Assembly (NCBI GenBank): GCA_016786725.1
Contig: JAEUVU010000001.1
Coordinates: 108,760-172,759 of the forward strand
Direction of reading: 5' to 3'
Length of the DNA stretch: 64,000 bases
Source of the DNA: Ferruginibacter sp.
GTDB lineage: Bacteria; Bacteroidota; Bacteroidia; Chitinophagales; Chitinophagaceae
The notes under the pieces: model-generated
What the model was told of the DNA's origin: nothing
The model's input: only the letters and a program-made list of their open reading frames with translations
The model's database searches: none
Shown here: in pieces, positions 31,756-40,917 of the stretch
Numbering within the stretch: the stretch's first letter is position 1
Layout of the letters: each line of letters begins with the position of its first letter
Program-made: the position numbers and the translations under genes

Positions 31756-31781
31756 TTTTGTTAATTTTAATTATGATTAAT

Positions 31782-32276
31782 TTATTTCTTTTCAGTCAAG
31801 CCTGTTACATCAGAAAGCACCTTTGCTGATGCCAGCAACTGCATGATGGTCATTCTCTGTGCTTTGGTAACTGCGCCTTTTAATACAGCTTTGTCTCCAA
31901 CAAATTCAACAGTAACACCTGCCATATCTTTCAGGCCATCTTTTACCTGCTGCATTTTAGCTGCATCAATAGTGGTGGATAAAGAAGCCGGCGGTGGCGG
32001 AGGTGGAGCAGCAACCGTACAATTATTCACTACACTTTTTACGCCTTTAACAGCTTTGGCAGTTTCTTCGCAATGTGCTTTGCAGGCATCGTCTTTACAT
32101 TCGCCGCCGAGGGTAACAACACCATCTTTAACATCTACAGTTGTTGAGGCCATCGTGGGGTCTGCCTTTAATGCTTTCTCTACATTGGCCTTAATGTCGG
32201 CATCTTTTGGTTTGCAGCTTACAAAAAGCATAGTGGCTGATACTACAACAGCCAGCAGTAATTTCGTCAGTTTCAT
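31782..32276 (-). CDS. BON-domain lipoprotein
   Basis: 164 residues. Lipoprotein signal M-K-L-T-K-L-L-L-A-V-V-V-S-A-T-M-L-F-V-S-C. Residues ~25-90 form a BON domain (I-K-A-N-V-E-K-A-L-K-A-D-P, T-V-D-V-K-D-G-V-V-T-L-G-G-E, V-K-G-V-K-S-V-V-N-N), carrying an extra C-K-D-D-A-C-K-A-H-C insertion. A run of Pro residues separates a second BON-like half (V-E-F-V-G-D-K-A-V-L-K-G-A-V). BON domains attach to membranes or phospholipid. It precedes the SH3 protein in the same operon. Confidence 0.85.
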   Translation of the reverse strand: MKLTKLLLAVVVSATMLFVSCKPKDADIKANVEKALKADPTMASTTVDVKDGVVTLGGECKDDACKAHCEETAKAVKGVKSVVNNCTVAAPPPPPPASLSTTIDAAKMQQVKDGLKDMAGVTVEFVGDKAVLKGAVTKAQRMTIMQLLASAKVLSDVTGLTEKK

Positions 32277-32389
32277 TTTTTTTGGTTTTAGTTATAATTG
32301 AGATTACAAAGTAGGTATTTATTGTGAATTTAAAATTATGTTCTTTTACATTGTGCAAAAAATACAGGCTTTTGTTTTTGCATGGTGTA

Positions 32390-33175
32390 TTAAAGGCATC
32401 CCAGCCTGCCGCCATCTACCGGTAAATTAATGCCATTAATGTATGCTGCAGCAGGCGAGGCTAAAAATGCCACTGCAGCACCAAATTCTTCCGGCTGGCC
32501 AATCCTGCCTGCCGGAATTTCGGCAACCAGCTGTTTCATAACTTCTTCTTCGCTTATGTTGGCAGCTTTGGCTTTAGAGGCAATAACATAATCGGCCCTT
32601 ACCGTTTTGGTAAAGCCGGGTAAAACATTATTTACAGTAATACCAAAAGAACCAAGCTCTGTAGCCAGTGTTTTTGCCCAGTTGGCAACAGCAGCCCTGA
32701 TGGTATTGCTTACACCTAAACCTGTAATAGGGCTTTTAACCGAAGTAGAAATAATGTTAATGATCCTTCCAAAACCAGCTTGCTTCATACCTGGTACCAC
32801 AGCCTGTGTAAGGTTGTGGTTGTTGATAAGATGATTGTTGAATGCAGCTAAAAAATCCTCCGGCTTAGCCGATAATGCAGCGCCACCGGGAGGGCCGCCT
32901 GTATTGTTTACCAGGATGTGTATGGTGTTGGTCGTTATAAATCCATCAATGGTGGATTTAACTGCTGATACATCAATAAAATCGGCAACAAGATATTGGT
33001 GCTGCTGCCCTTTACTGCTGTCAAGGGTTTTAACTGCCTCTTTTAATTTTTCTTCATTGCGGGCCATTAATACCACATCGCAGCCCGATAAAGCAAGCTC
33101 AACTGCGCTGGCATAACCAAGCCCCTGAGTGCTCCCGCATACAAGGGCCTTTTTGTTTCTAAGATCAAGGTTCAT
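32390..33175 (-). CDS. Short-chain dehydrogenase/reductase, atypical active site
   Basis: 261 residues with an SDR Rossmann fold: L-V-C-G-S-T-Q-G-L-G-Y-A (nucleotide loop), N-N-T-G-G-P-P-G-G (NNAG-like), I-I-N-I-I-S-T-S (catalytic-strand Ser) and I-N-G-I-N-L-P-V-D-G-G at the end. The usual Y-x-x-x-K is not present: the segment reads G-L-G-V-S-N-T-I-R-A-A-V, with Ser and Arg near the expected Tyr and Lys. This pattern is seen in a sub-group of SDRs often annotated as 3-oxoacyl reductases; the true reaction is unknown. Transcribed alone. Confidence 0.85.
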   Translation of the reverse strand: MNLDLRNKKALVCGSTQGLGYASAVELALSGCDVVLMARNEEKLKEAVKTLDSSKGQQHQYLVADFIDVSAVKSTIDGFITTNTIHILVNNTGGPPGGAALSAKPEDFLAAFNNHLINNHNLTQAVVPGMKQAGFGRIINIISTSVKSPITGLGVSNTIRAAVANWAKTLATELGSFGITVNNVLPGFTKTVRADYVIASKAKAANISEEEVMKQLVAEIPAGRIGQPEEFGAAVAFLASPAAAYINGINLPVDGGRLGCL

Positions 33176-33228
33176 GCAGATTATTTGTATAAAGCTACTA
33201 CAAAAACACTACTGAACTTTGCAGTCTT

Positions 33229-33882
33229 TTAATCTTCTTTGATAACTGCGTCCGGTATCACTTTTTTCTTAACCATATCCTTAATAATCTTCAAGCCGTT
33301 TTCATGTGCAAGCTTATCTGTACTATTAGGATCAAAAGACCTGGTTTGTACAGAATAGATCATCTTGTCGTCCTTCACTTCAAATAAACTGGCTTCCCAG
33401 AAATAAGTGGTGGTAGTAATGTAATATCCCGGGGTAAAAACCCTTTCATAAATATTTGAATAATATTTATCAAGGCCCCCATGCATATTTTGATTTGACG
33501 GCTGATTATAGAATCCGCCGGGATAATATTTTTCTTCTTTTTCTTTGTTCAGCAATGCAATGGTTATCACTGCATCAACCCCGGTGTTTTTAAATTCTTC
33601 AACAATTTCTGCAGCCGTAAGTTTTTTATACGCTTTTGCCTTATAAACATCTGTGGAAGAAAAAGCACGATAACCCTTGGTCATCAGGTCATTCACCAGG
33701 TGTGTTTCCATCTGGTGCCTCACCATACTGTCTTTTTCGGTAAGCAGGCCCCAAACCATAATATTGCGGTAAGGCTTTGTTTCAGTATTTTCTGCTTTCC
33801 AGGAAGTGCTTATTTTGGTTGAATTGCAGGAAAGGATGAATGTGGTTAAAATAGTTGCTGCAATTAATGATATCGGTTTCAT
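33229..33882 (-). CDS. Putative lipoprotein, DUF4136-like
   Basis: 217 residues. Lipoprotein signal with L-S-C-N-S-T near residue 19. Mixed alpha/beta: Y-R-N-I-M-V-W-G-L-L, a segment with V-D-A-V-I-T-I-A-L-L, a Tyr/Gly-rich loop (Y-Y-P-G-G-F-Y-N-Q), and F-W-E-A-S-L-F-E-V-K-D-D-K-M-I-Y-S-V-Q-T. The order of strands resembles DUF4136-type lipoproteins. A TAGGTTTG element on the minus strand (33897-33904) lies 15 bases upstream of the start. Function unknown. Confidence 0.65.
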   Translation of the reverse strand: MKPISLIAATILTTFILSCNSTKISTSWKAENTETKPYRNIMVWGLLTEKDSMVRHQMETHLVNDLMTKGYRAFSSTDVYKAKAYKKLTAAEIVEEFKNTGVDAVITIALLNKEKEEKYYPGGFYNQPSNQNMHGGLDKYYSNIYERVFTPGYYITTTTYFWEASLFEVKDDKMIYSVQTRSFDPNSTDKLAHENGLKIIKDMVKKKVIPDAVIKED

Positions 33883-34013
33883 AAAATAAATTTGTACAAA
33901 CCTAAGCCCGGCTTTGTTTTTAGCCTATGATTTCAGGCATGGTAAAACCTATTCCCTGTCATAATTGATCCTGACCTGGCTACTGTATTTACTTGCTCAC
34001 ATTTTTAAATTAT

Positions 34014-34022
34014 TGTGGATAA
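34014..34022 (-). promoter_or_regulatory. Single consensus DnaA box upstream of the topoisomerase operon
   Basis: TTATCCACA on the minus strand (TGTGGATAA on the plus) is the consensus DnaA box. It lies 78 bases before the start of the topoisomerase IV B-subunit gene. Only one exact box was found nearby, so it is more likely a regulatory or chance site than an origin. Confidence 0.35.
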
Positions 34023-34099
34023 TTCACAACGGGCAAAACTCCTTCCATTCAGTTATATTCGCAGCAAAAAAAGGGTAAGTATTAATCTTATAATAAGAT

Positions 34100-35992
34100 A
34101 TGCCAGAAATAGAAAAGAACGATTATAATGAGGAATCCATACGCAGCCTCGACTGGAAGGAACACATAAGGCTACGCCCCGGTATGTACATTGGCAAACT
34201 GGGCGATGGCAGCAGTGCGGATGATGGTATTTATGTTCTGATGAAAGAGGTAATTGACAACTGCATTGATGAGCATACCATGGGTTATGGCAAGCATGTG
34301 GATGTAACTATCAAAGACAAAACCATTACCGTTCGTGATTATGGCCGGGGCATTCCATTGGGTAAAGTGGTGGATGTGGTAAGTAAGATAAACACCGGAG
34401 CAAAGTATGACAGCAAGGCTTTTCAAAAAAGTGTTGGGTTGAACGGTGTTGGTACAAAAGCAGTAAATGCACTCAGCAACTATTTTAAAGTGACTGCTTT
34501 CAGGGATGGAAAAGAAAAAACAGCAGAGTTTGAAAGAGGGGTTTTAACGCAGGAGCATAAAGAAGTAAAAACAACTGAAGAGAACGGCACGCTGGTAACT
34601 TTTGTGCCGGATGATAAGATATTCAAGAACTTTCATTTTGTACAGGAATACCTGGATAACCAGTTCTGGAATTACTGCTACCTGAACGCAGGCCTGGTGA
34701 TGAATCTGAACAACAAAAGGTATGTAAGTAAAAATGGTTTGCTTGATCTGCTGCAGCGCAAAACCAACGAGGATGAAATACGTTATCCCATCATTCATTT
34801 AAAAGGTGAGGATATAGAAATAGCCATGACACATGAAAATGATTATGGCGAGGAATATTACAGTTTTGTGAACGGGCAGTTTACAACACAGGGGGGTACG
34901 CACCTGGCAGCTTTCAGGGAAGCTTTAATAAAAACGGTACGTGAATTTTATAAAAAAGATTACGACGCTACCGATATACGTGGCAGTATTTGTGCAGCTA
35001 TCAGTGTACGTGTGCAGGAACCGGTTTTTGAAAGCCAGACCAAAACCAAACTGGGCTCTCAAACGGTTTATGAAGGCGGTCCAAGCATGAGGAATTTTAT
35101 TGGCGATTTCCTGGGAAAAGAATTAGACAATTTTCTGCATAAAAATCCAGAAACGGCAGATGCACTAAAAAAGCGCATTGAGCAGAATGAAAGAGAGCGC
35201 AAGGATATGGCCGGCATTAAAAAACTTGCCAACGAAAGGGCCAAGAAGGCAAATCTTCACAATAAAAAATTAAGGGATTGCAAGTTTCATTACAATGATG
35301 AAGCAAGCGGCAAAGACAAAGATAAAATTGCGGAAAAGCAAAAAGAAAGTACCATTTTTATTACCGAAGGGGATAGCGCCAGCGGAAGCATCACCAAGGC
35401 CCGGAATGTAGATACGCAGGCTGTATTCAGCTTACGTGGAAAACCGTTGAACTGCTTTGGCCTTACAAAAAAAGTGGTTTACGAAAATGAAGAGTTCAAC
35501 CTGCTGCAACATGCTTTGAATATTGAGGAAGGTTATGAAGGGCTGCGTTACAACAACATTGTATTTGCAACCGATGCCGATGTGGATGGTATGCACATCC
35601 GTTTGTTGCTTATGACTTTCTTTCTGCAATTCTTCCCTGATCTTGTAAAGAACGGCCACGTTTATATTTTAGAAACGCCTTTGTTCCGTGTAAGAAATAA
35701 ACAGGAAACAATTTATTGCTACGATGAAACCGAAAAGACGGAAGCAATAAAAAAACTGGGCAGCAAACCAGAGATAACAAGATTTAAAGGACTGGGAGAG
35801 ATCAGCCCCGGCGAATTTGCACGTTTTATAGGAGAGGACATGAAACTGCAGCCGGTAATGCTTTTACCCGAAACACATATCCAGCAATTGCTGGAATATT
35901 ATATGGGCAAGAACACACCAAGCAGGCAGGATTTTATTATTGATAATTTAAAGGTGGAGATGGACCTGGTAGAAGAGACAATTCAAAAGTAA
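34100..35992 (+). CDS. parE: DNA topoisomerase IV subunit B
   Basis: 630 residues. ATPase motifs of the GHKL fold: [20 protein letters not shown] and [13 protein letters not shown]. Toprim region: [10 protein letters not shown] and [15 protein letters not shown]. The C-terminus has [14 protein letters not shown]. Length fits ParE/topoisomerase IV B rather than the longer GyrB of many bacteria. It forms the ATP-driven gate of the decatenating enzyme with the A subunit encoded in the same operon at 36857-39376. The operon order is parE, DUF1835 gene, parC, hydrolase. Confidence 0.92.
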   Translation: MPEIEKNDYNEESIRSLDWKEHIRLRPGMYIGKLGDGSSADDGIYVLMKEVIDNCIDEHTMGYGKHVDVTIKDKTITVRDYGRGIPLGKVVDVVSKINTGAKYDSKAFQKSVGLNGVGTKAVNALSNYFKVTAFRDGKEKTAEFERGVLTQEHKEVKTTEENGTLVTFVPDDKIFKNFHFVQEYLDNQFWNYCYLNAGLVMNLNNKRYVSKNGLLDLLQRKTNEDEIRYPIIHLKGEDIEIAMTHENDYGEEYYSFVNGQFTTQGGTHLAAFREALIKTVREFYKKDYDATDIRGSICAAISVRVQEPVFESQTKTKLGSQTVYEGGPSMRNFIGDFLGKELDNFLHKNPETADALKKRIEQNERERKDMAGIKKLANERAKKANLHNKKLRDCKFHYNDEASGKDKDKIAEKQKESTIFITEGDSASGSITKARNVDTQAVFSLRGKPLNCFGLTKKVVYENEEFNLLQHALNIEEGYEGLRYNNIVFATDADVDGMHIRLLLMTFFLQFFPDLVKNGHVYILETPLFRVRNKQETIYCYDETEKTEAIKKLGSKPEITRFKGLGEISPGEFARFIGEDMKLQPVMLLPETHIQQLLEYYMGKNTPSRQDFIIDNLKVEMDLVEETIQK

Positions 35993-36008
35993 AAATTCAA
36001 AAGTAAAA
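35981..36008 (+). repeat. Perfect 14-base tandem duplication at the parE stop
   Basis: ATTCAAAAGTAAAA is present twice in direct tandem (35981-35994 and 35995-36008). The first copy contains the parE stop codon; the second fills the spacer up to the ATG of the next gene. It looks like a recent slippage duplication and affects the spacing between the two genes. Confidence 0.75.
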
Positions 36009-36839
36009 ATGATTCACATAGTATTTCAAGAAGCAGATATTGAAGCGCTTCAAAAAAGTTTTGAGCTTGATGAAACGTTAAAGGCAGATATCATCCAGAT
36101 AAAGGATGATTATGCTGTGGGGCCTTTAAAGGATATTTTCACCCAGGAAGGGATTGAAGCCCGCAAGCAATGGCAGCGTGAAGTGCTGGCAGGCGGAGAT
36201 TATGACGGGCATGTAGATACAGGTATTGTTGATGATCCTAAAACAGTTGCAGATCTTAAGGAGCGGCTGAATAATGATCCTGAAGAACTTGTTTGGATAT
36301 GGGCAGCCCAAAACAAACACGATGTAAGCGGTTATTACTGGCTGATGAGCCAGTTAAAAGATTACCAGGGCAGGATATTTATTCTGTATTTGAATAATCT
36401 CCCTTTTTTAAATGAAAAGGGAAATTTGTTTTACCCGGTAAACCTCTTTGAGATACCAGCCAAAGAATTTGTGAAAGCAAAAAAGCTTGCACGGGAAATT
36501 ACGCCCAGTGAATTTGAAGTAGACCCCGATGAATGGGAAAAGCTTTGCAATGAAGATAAAGGCGTTCGTTTGCTGGAAGGTGGAAAAAAACTGGTGCAGG
36601 AGGGCTATGATTTTTATGATGCAGACCTTAAAAAATTTGTAACAGGGGATTGGCAAAAAGCATCCAAAATCATTCATACACATCTTACTAAAGCTAAACA
36701 CACAACCGGTGATATGTATTTGCTGTGGCGTTTAAAAGGAATGATTGCACAAGATATGTTTGATGTGCAGGGCACAGTGGGTAAGATGAAAGAATTTGAA
36801 ATAAAACAACATGCAAAAGTAGAAAGTGAAACTGCATAA
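36009..36839 (+). CDS. DUF1835-domain protein between topoisomerase IV genes
   Basis: 276 residues, no signal peptide. N-terminal region I-H-I-V-F-Q-E-A-D, then K-D-D-Y-A-V-G-P-L and W-I-W-A-A-Q-N-K-H-D-V-S-G-Y-Y-W-L fits DUF1835; the C-terminal half (from about residue 165) is helical and charged, possibly the companion DUF3658 domain. Family biochemistry is unknown. It starts 16 bases after parE and ends 17 bases before parC, so all three are co-transcribed. Its fixed place between the two subunits suggests a link to topoisomerase IV or chromosome segregation, which is inference. Confidence 0.75.
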   Translation: MIHIVFQEADIEALQKSFELDETLKADIIQIKDDYAVGPLKDIFTQEGIEARKQWQREVLAGGDYDGHVDTGIVDDPKTVADLKERLNNDPEELVWIWAAQNKHDVSGYYWLMSQLKDYQGRIFILYLNNLPFLNEKGNLFYPVNLFEIPAKEFVKAKKLAREITPSEFEVDPDEWEKLCNEDKGVRLLEGGKKLVQEGYDFYDADLKKFVTGDWQKASKIIHTHLTKAKHTTGDMYLLWRLKGMIAQDMFDVQGTVGKMKEFEIKQHAKVESETA

Positions 36840-36856
36840 GCGTGAAAAAGTAGATT

Positions 36857-39376
36857 ATGGCGAACAGTAAAAAATCAAAAGACGAATACGAACATACTGA
36901 TACCGGTTTAGGCGGTCAATACAAAACCTGGTTCCTGGACTATGCCAGCTATGTAATATTAGAACGTGCCGTGCCTGCTATTGAAGATGGTTTAAAGCCT
37001 GTACAGCGCCGCATTCTGCACGCCATGAAGGAAATGGATGATGGTCGTTTTAATAAAGTGGCCAACATCATCGGGCAGAGTATGCAATATCACCCCCATG
37101 GCGATGCAAGTATTGGTGATGCGCTGGTAAACCTGGGACAAAAAGACCTGTTGATTGAAACACAGGGAAACTGGGGCGATGTACGTACAGGAGACGAAGC
37201 TGCCGCATCCAGATATATTGAAGCAAGGTTGAGCAAGTTTGCTTTGGAAGTTGCCTTCAATGCAAAAACAACAGAATGGGCATTAAGTTACGATGGCCGT
37301 AAAAACGAACCGGTAACCCTGCCCATGAAATTCCCTTTGCTGCTGGCGCAGGGTGCCGAAGGTATTGCAGTGGGTTTGGCAACAAAAATTCTGCCCCATA
37401 ATTTTTGTGAACTCATCGAAGCTTCCATAAAATATTTGCGTGGTAAAAGGTTTGAGATTTTCCCGGATTTTCAAACCGGCGGTACGATGGATGCCACCAA
37501 CTATAATGACGGTGTTCGTGGAGGTAAAATAAGGGTGAGAGCGATTATTGAGGAAGTTGATAAAAAAACACTGGCGATACGCAACGTTCCCTTTGGTGTT
37601 ACCACCTCACAGCTGATGGAAAGCATAGTGAAAGCCAATGACCAGGGAAAAATAAAGATCAAAAAAGTTACTGATCATACCGCAGCAGAAGTGGAGATCA
37701 TTATCGAACTGGCGCCGGGCATTTCTCCTGATATTACTATTGATGCATTATATGCTTTTACCGATTGTGAAGTAAGTGTTTCTCCAAACGCTTGTGTTAT
37801 TGTAGAGGATAAGCCGCAGTTTTTAAAAGTGAGTGAACTGCTGAAAGCCGCTACAGATAACACAAAAGAGTTGCTAAAGCGTGAACTTGAAATTAAACTG
37901 GCTGAGTTGTATGAAAAATGGCATTTCACTTCTTTAGAGAAAATTTTCTTTGAAGAAAAAATATACAAGGAGCTTGAAAAGAAACATGAAACCTGGGAAA
38001 AAGTGCTGGAAGCAATAGACAAAGCTTTTACTCCTTTCAAGAAATTACTGAAGAGAGCAATAACCCGTGAGGATATCGTAAAGCTTACAGAAAAACCTGT
38101 ACGCCGAATTTATAAACTGGATATTGATGACCTCATTGAGCAAATCAAGGGCCTGGAAGCAGATATCAAACAGGTAAAGCACGACCTTGACAACCTTACA
38201 GACTTTGCAGTTGCTTACTATGAAAATCTGTTAAAGAAATATGGCAAAGGCAGGGAACGTAAAACTGAAATCAAACAGTTTGACACCATCCAGGCAAAGA
38301 CTGTAGCCATTGCCAACATAAAACTCTACGCAAATTTTGCAGATGGGTTTATCGGCACCGGTTTAAAGAAAGATGAAATGGTTGCAGAAGTTTCCGACCT
38401 GGATGATATCATTGCCTTTACCAAAGGCGGTATCATGAAAGTGGTAAGGGTGGCAGACAAGGTATTTATAGGGAAAGATATTCTGCATGTGGCCGTTTTT
38501 ATGAAGAATGATGAACGAACGACCTACAACATGATTTATGTTGACGGTAAAACCGGCGTAAGTCTTGCTAAGCGGTTTAATGTAACGGGCATTACCCGTG
38601 ATAAAGAATATGATCTTACCAAAGGTTCTGATAAAAGCAAGGTTCATTATTTTTCGGCCAATGCCAATGGCGAAGCAGAAGTAGTTAAAATAATTTTAAG
38701 CCCCAATTGCAGCGCACACAAAAAAGAGTTTGATTTTTATTTTGAAGAACAGGATATTAAAGGCAGGAACAGCATTGGTAACCAGGTTACAAAATACCCG
38801 GTCAAATCTGTAAAATTTAAAGAAGCAGGCAAATCAACACTGGATGCCAAAAAGCTTTGGTTTGATAATAAGTTTGGCCGCCTGAATACAGAAGAGAAGG
38901 GAGAATATCTTGGCAAATTTGAAGCCGAAGACCGGTTGCTGGTTATTTACAACGATGGTAATTATGAAATTACCGACCAGGAACTCACCCAGCGCTTTGA
39001 TACCGAAAAAGTCTTGCTGATCGAAAAATTTGATACAGAAAAAATTATAACAGCGGTTTACTTCGACAAAGAAAAAGTACAATACAGTGTTAAAAGGTTT
39101 AAGATAGAAACTTCAACCCTGCACAATAAATTCTTTTTTATTAAAGAAGGAGATGGCAATTATCTTGAAGCAGTTACCACAGAAGAGGAACCGATACTGG
39201 CCATGCAAAGCGGCAGGGGGGCACAGGTTCGCAAGGCAAAAGTTACCATCAGCAAAGTGGTGGATGTAATGGGATGGAAGGCCCTGGGAAACAAACTGGC
39301 AGATTATAACAAATCCATCGAAATGGAATGGGTGCCAAAAACACCGAACAATCCGCAGGCTGAATTGTTTGAGTAA
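36857..39376 (+). CDS. parC: DNA topoisomerase IV subunit A
   Basis: 839 residues. Breakage-reunion motifs: D-G-L-K-P-V-Q-R-R-I-L, H-P-H-G-D-A-S-I-G-D-A and A-A-S-R-Y-I-E-A-R-L-S with the DNA-cleaving Tyr 120. The position equivalent to GyrA Ser 83 is Ala 84, which is the natural state in some Bacteroidota homologues. A coiled-coil (L-I-E-Q-I-K-G-L-E-A-D-I-K-Q) and a pinwheel-like C-terminal domain (from about residue 480) follow. With ParE it separates linked chromosomes after replication. Co-transcribed with parE and the DUF1835 gene. Confidence 0.92.
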   Translation: MANSKKSKDEYEHTDTGLGGQYKTWFLDYASYVILERAVPAIEDGLKPVQRRILHAMKEMDDGRFNKVANIIGQSMQYHPHGDASIGDALVNLGQKDLLIETQGNWGDVRTGDEAAASRYIEARLSKFALEVAFNAKTTEWALSYDGRKNEPVTLPMKFPLLLAQGAEGIAVGLATKILPHNFCELIEASIKYLRGKRFEIFPDFQTGGTMDATNYNDGVRGGKIRVRAIIEEVDKKTLAIRNVPFGVTTSQLMESIVKANDQGKIKIKKVTDHTAAEVEIIIELAPGISPDITIDALYAFTDCEVSVSPNACVIVEDKPQFLKVSELLKAATDNTKELLKRELEIKLAELYEKWHFTSLEKIFFEEKIYKELEKKHETWEKVLEAIDKAFTPFKKLLKRAITREDIVKLTEKPVRRIYKLDIDDLIEQIKGLEADIKQVKHDLDNLTDFAVAYYENLLKKYGKGRERKTEIKQFDTIQAKTVAIANIKLYANFADGFIGTGLKKDEMVAEVSDLDDIIAFTKGGIMKVVRVADKVFIGKDILHVAVFMKNDERTTYNMIYVDGKTGVSLAKRFNVTGITRDKEYDLTKGSDKSKVHYFSANANGEAEVVKIILSPNCSAHKKEFDFYFEEQDIKGRNSIGNQVTKYPVKSVKFKEAGKSTLDAKKLWFDNKFGRLNTEEKGEYLGKFEAEDRLLVIYNDGNYEITDQELTQRFDTEKVLLIEKFDTEKIITAVYFDKEKVQYSVKRFKIETSTLHNKFFFIKEGDGNYLEAVTTEEEPILAMQSGRGAQVRKAKVTISKVVDVMGWKALGNKLADYNKSIEMEWVPKTPNNPQAELFE

Positions 39377-39400
39377 GGTAAATTAATCTAAACATATTGT

Positions 39401-40318
39401 ATGCGATACCTTCTTATTTCATTTTTTGCAGTTTTTACTTTAAGCACAACAGCGCAGGACAGCCTTAACTTTTCCAAAACAGAGGTAATATACGGCCGAA
39501 AAGACGGCATGGCATTAACCATGACGGTGCTTACTCCAAAACAAAAAGCCAACGGAAAAGCAATCATCAGCGTAATAAGCGGTAACTGGATATCAGCAGA
39601 AAGATCGAGGCTGAGGTTTACAGAGTGGACGAAAATTTATGTTGATAATGGTTATACTGTGTTTGGAGTTATGGTTGGCAGCCAGCCCCGCTACACTATC
39701 CCTGATGAAATAACCGATCTTAAAAGAGCGGTACGCTTTATCAGATATAATGCGAAGGAATATAAAATTGATCCTGAAAAGATTGGCATAACCGGTTCTT
39801 CATCCGGCGGGCATTTATCATTAATGATTGCTACTGCAAGCGATAGCAGTAATACGAAATCTACCGACCCGGTTGATAAAGCCTCCGCCAGGGTGCAGGC
39901 TGCTGCTGTATTTTTTCCTCCTACCGATTTTATAAATTATGGCGGACCAAATACATCAGGCAAAATAAACCAGGCAGGGTTGGTATTAGCAAGAGTAGCT
40001 GCCGCATTCGATTTTAAAGTATGGAACGATACTACAGGAACTTATGTTTCAATCACCGATACTGAAAAAAGACTGGCTATTGCAAAAGAGATATCTCCGA
40101 TAAATTCAGTCACACCAGATGATCCACCAGTGATGATCGTTCATGGCGATAAGGATATGCTGGTTCCTAAACAGCAATCAGAATCTATCATTGCCAAACT
40201 TAAAGAAGCCAATGTTCCCAACAATCTTATCATTAAAGAAGGTGGAGGCCACGGCTGGAAGGATATGGAAACAGAACAAAAATATTTTGTGGACTGGTTT
40301 GATAAATATTTAAAATAG
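39401..40318 (+). CDS. Secreted alpha/beta hydrolase (esterase type)
   Basis: 305 residues with a signal peptide (M-R-Y-L-L-I-S-F-F-A-V-F-T-L-S-T-T-A-Q). Catalytic triad positions: I-T-G-S-S-S-G-G-H (nucleophile elbow), V-H-G-D-K-D-M-L-V (acid) and G-G-G-H-G-W (His). The lid region and Y-G-R-K-D-G-M-A-L resemble BD-FAE/esterase-lipase subfamilies. Substrate not visible. It starts 24 bases after parC and may ride on the same transcript, but is functionally unrelated. Confidence 0.85.
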   Translation: MRYLLISFFAVFTLSTTAQDSLNFSKTEVIYGRKDGMALTMTVLTPKQKANGKAIISVISGNWISAERSRLRFTEWTKIYVDNGYTVFGVMVGSQPRYTIPDEITDLKRAVRFIRYNAKEYKIDPEKIGITGSSSGGHLSLMIATASDSSNTKSTDPVDKASARVQAAAVFFPPTDFINYGGPNTSGKINQAGLVLARVAAAFDFKVWNDTTGTYVSITDTEKRLAIAKEISPINSVTPDDPPVMIVHGDKDMLVPKQQSESIIAKLKEANVPNNLIIKEGGGHGWKDMETEQKYFVDWFDKYLK

Positions 40319-40354
40319 TTATTTCAGCATTCTCACTCATTTAATGCTACATTC

Positions 40355-40379
40355 GCTTCGCAAAAAATTAATGCGAAGC
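40355..40379 (+). promoter_or_regulatory. Hairpin ending one base before the start codon
   Basis: GCTTCGCA (40355-40362) pairs perfectly with TGCGAAGC (40372-40379) around a 9-base loop; the ATG of the acetyltransferase begins at 40381. Folding would hide the translation start region. It could equally act as a weak terminator for the upstream hydrolase, but no U-tract follows. Confidence 0.45.
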
Positions 40380-40380
40380 A

Positions 40381-40917
40381 ATGATCAGACTGGAACCTTT
40401 TGAAAGAAGCGATTTTCAACAATTGATAGATTGGGTTGACAGCGAAGAATTGCTTACACAATGGTCGGGTTCTTTATTCAGTTTTCCATTAACTGCAAGT
40501 AGTTTAGAGTGGTATTTAACAGATACCAATGTTATTAATGAGTCGGATGCTTTTGTTTATAAGGCAGTAGATGTTGAAACCGGTGAAGTGGTTGGGCATA
40601 TTTCGCTTGGTGGAATAAGCTGGAAGAACAGGTCGTCAAGAATAAGCAGGGTATTGGTTGGCAGCGAAAACAGGCATAGAAAAGGCATTGGGCAGCAGAT
40701 GACGAAAGCTGCTTTAAAAATAGGTTTTGAAGAACTTGGGTTGCACCGCATTTGCCTGGGTGTTTATGAAAATAACAAACCTGCACTTAACTGCTATTTA
40801 AAATGCGGATTTAATATTGAAGGTGTATCCCGTGACATCCTCTGGTACAACAATGAATATTTAAGTATGGTGGAAATGGCGATATTGGAAAATGAGTGGA
40901 AAGCCATGACACATTAA
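40381..40917 (+). CDS. GNAT-family N-acetyltransferase
   Basis: 178 residues of RimJ/RimL-like layout. The acetyl-CoA loop is R-H-R-K-G-I-G-Q-Q-M-T-K-A-A-L, preceded by the strand R-I-S-R-V-L-V-G, and the C-terminal part has N-N-K-P-A-L-N-C-Y-L-K-C-G-F. The acceptor substrate is unknown. Its stop codon and that of the opposite-strand reductase-like gene share the palindrome TTAA, so the genes overlap tail to tail. Confidence 0.85.
   Translation: MIRLEPFERSDFQQLIDWVDSEELLTQWSGSLFSFPLTASSLEWYLTDTNVINESDAFVYKAVDVETGEVVGHISLGGISWKNRSSRISRVLVGSENRHRKGIGQQMTKAALKIGFEELGLHRICLGVYENNKPALNCYLKCGFNIEGVSRDILWYNNEYLSMVEMAILENEWKAMTH

Noticed and set aside
34000..34100. A replication origin next to the topoisomerase genes
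   Set aside because: Only one DnaA box is visible, without an AT-rich unwinding region or clustered boxes, and dnaA is not present.
36857..39376. Quinolone-resistance mutation because Ala 84 stands at the GyrA Ser 83 equivalent
   Set aside because: This residue may be natural in Bacteroidota topoisomerase IV A subunits, and resistance cannot be read from one residue.
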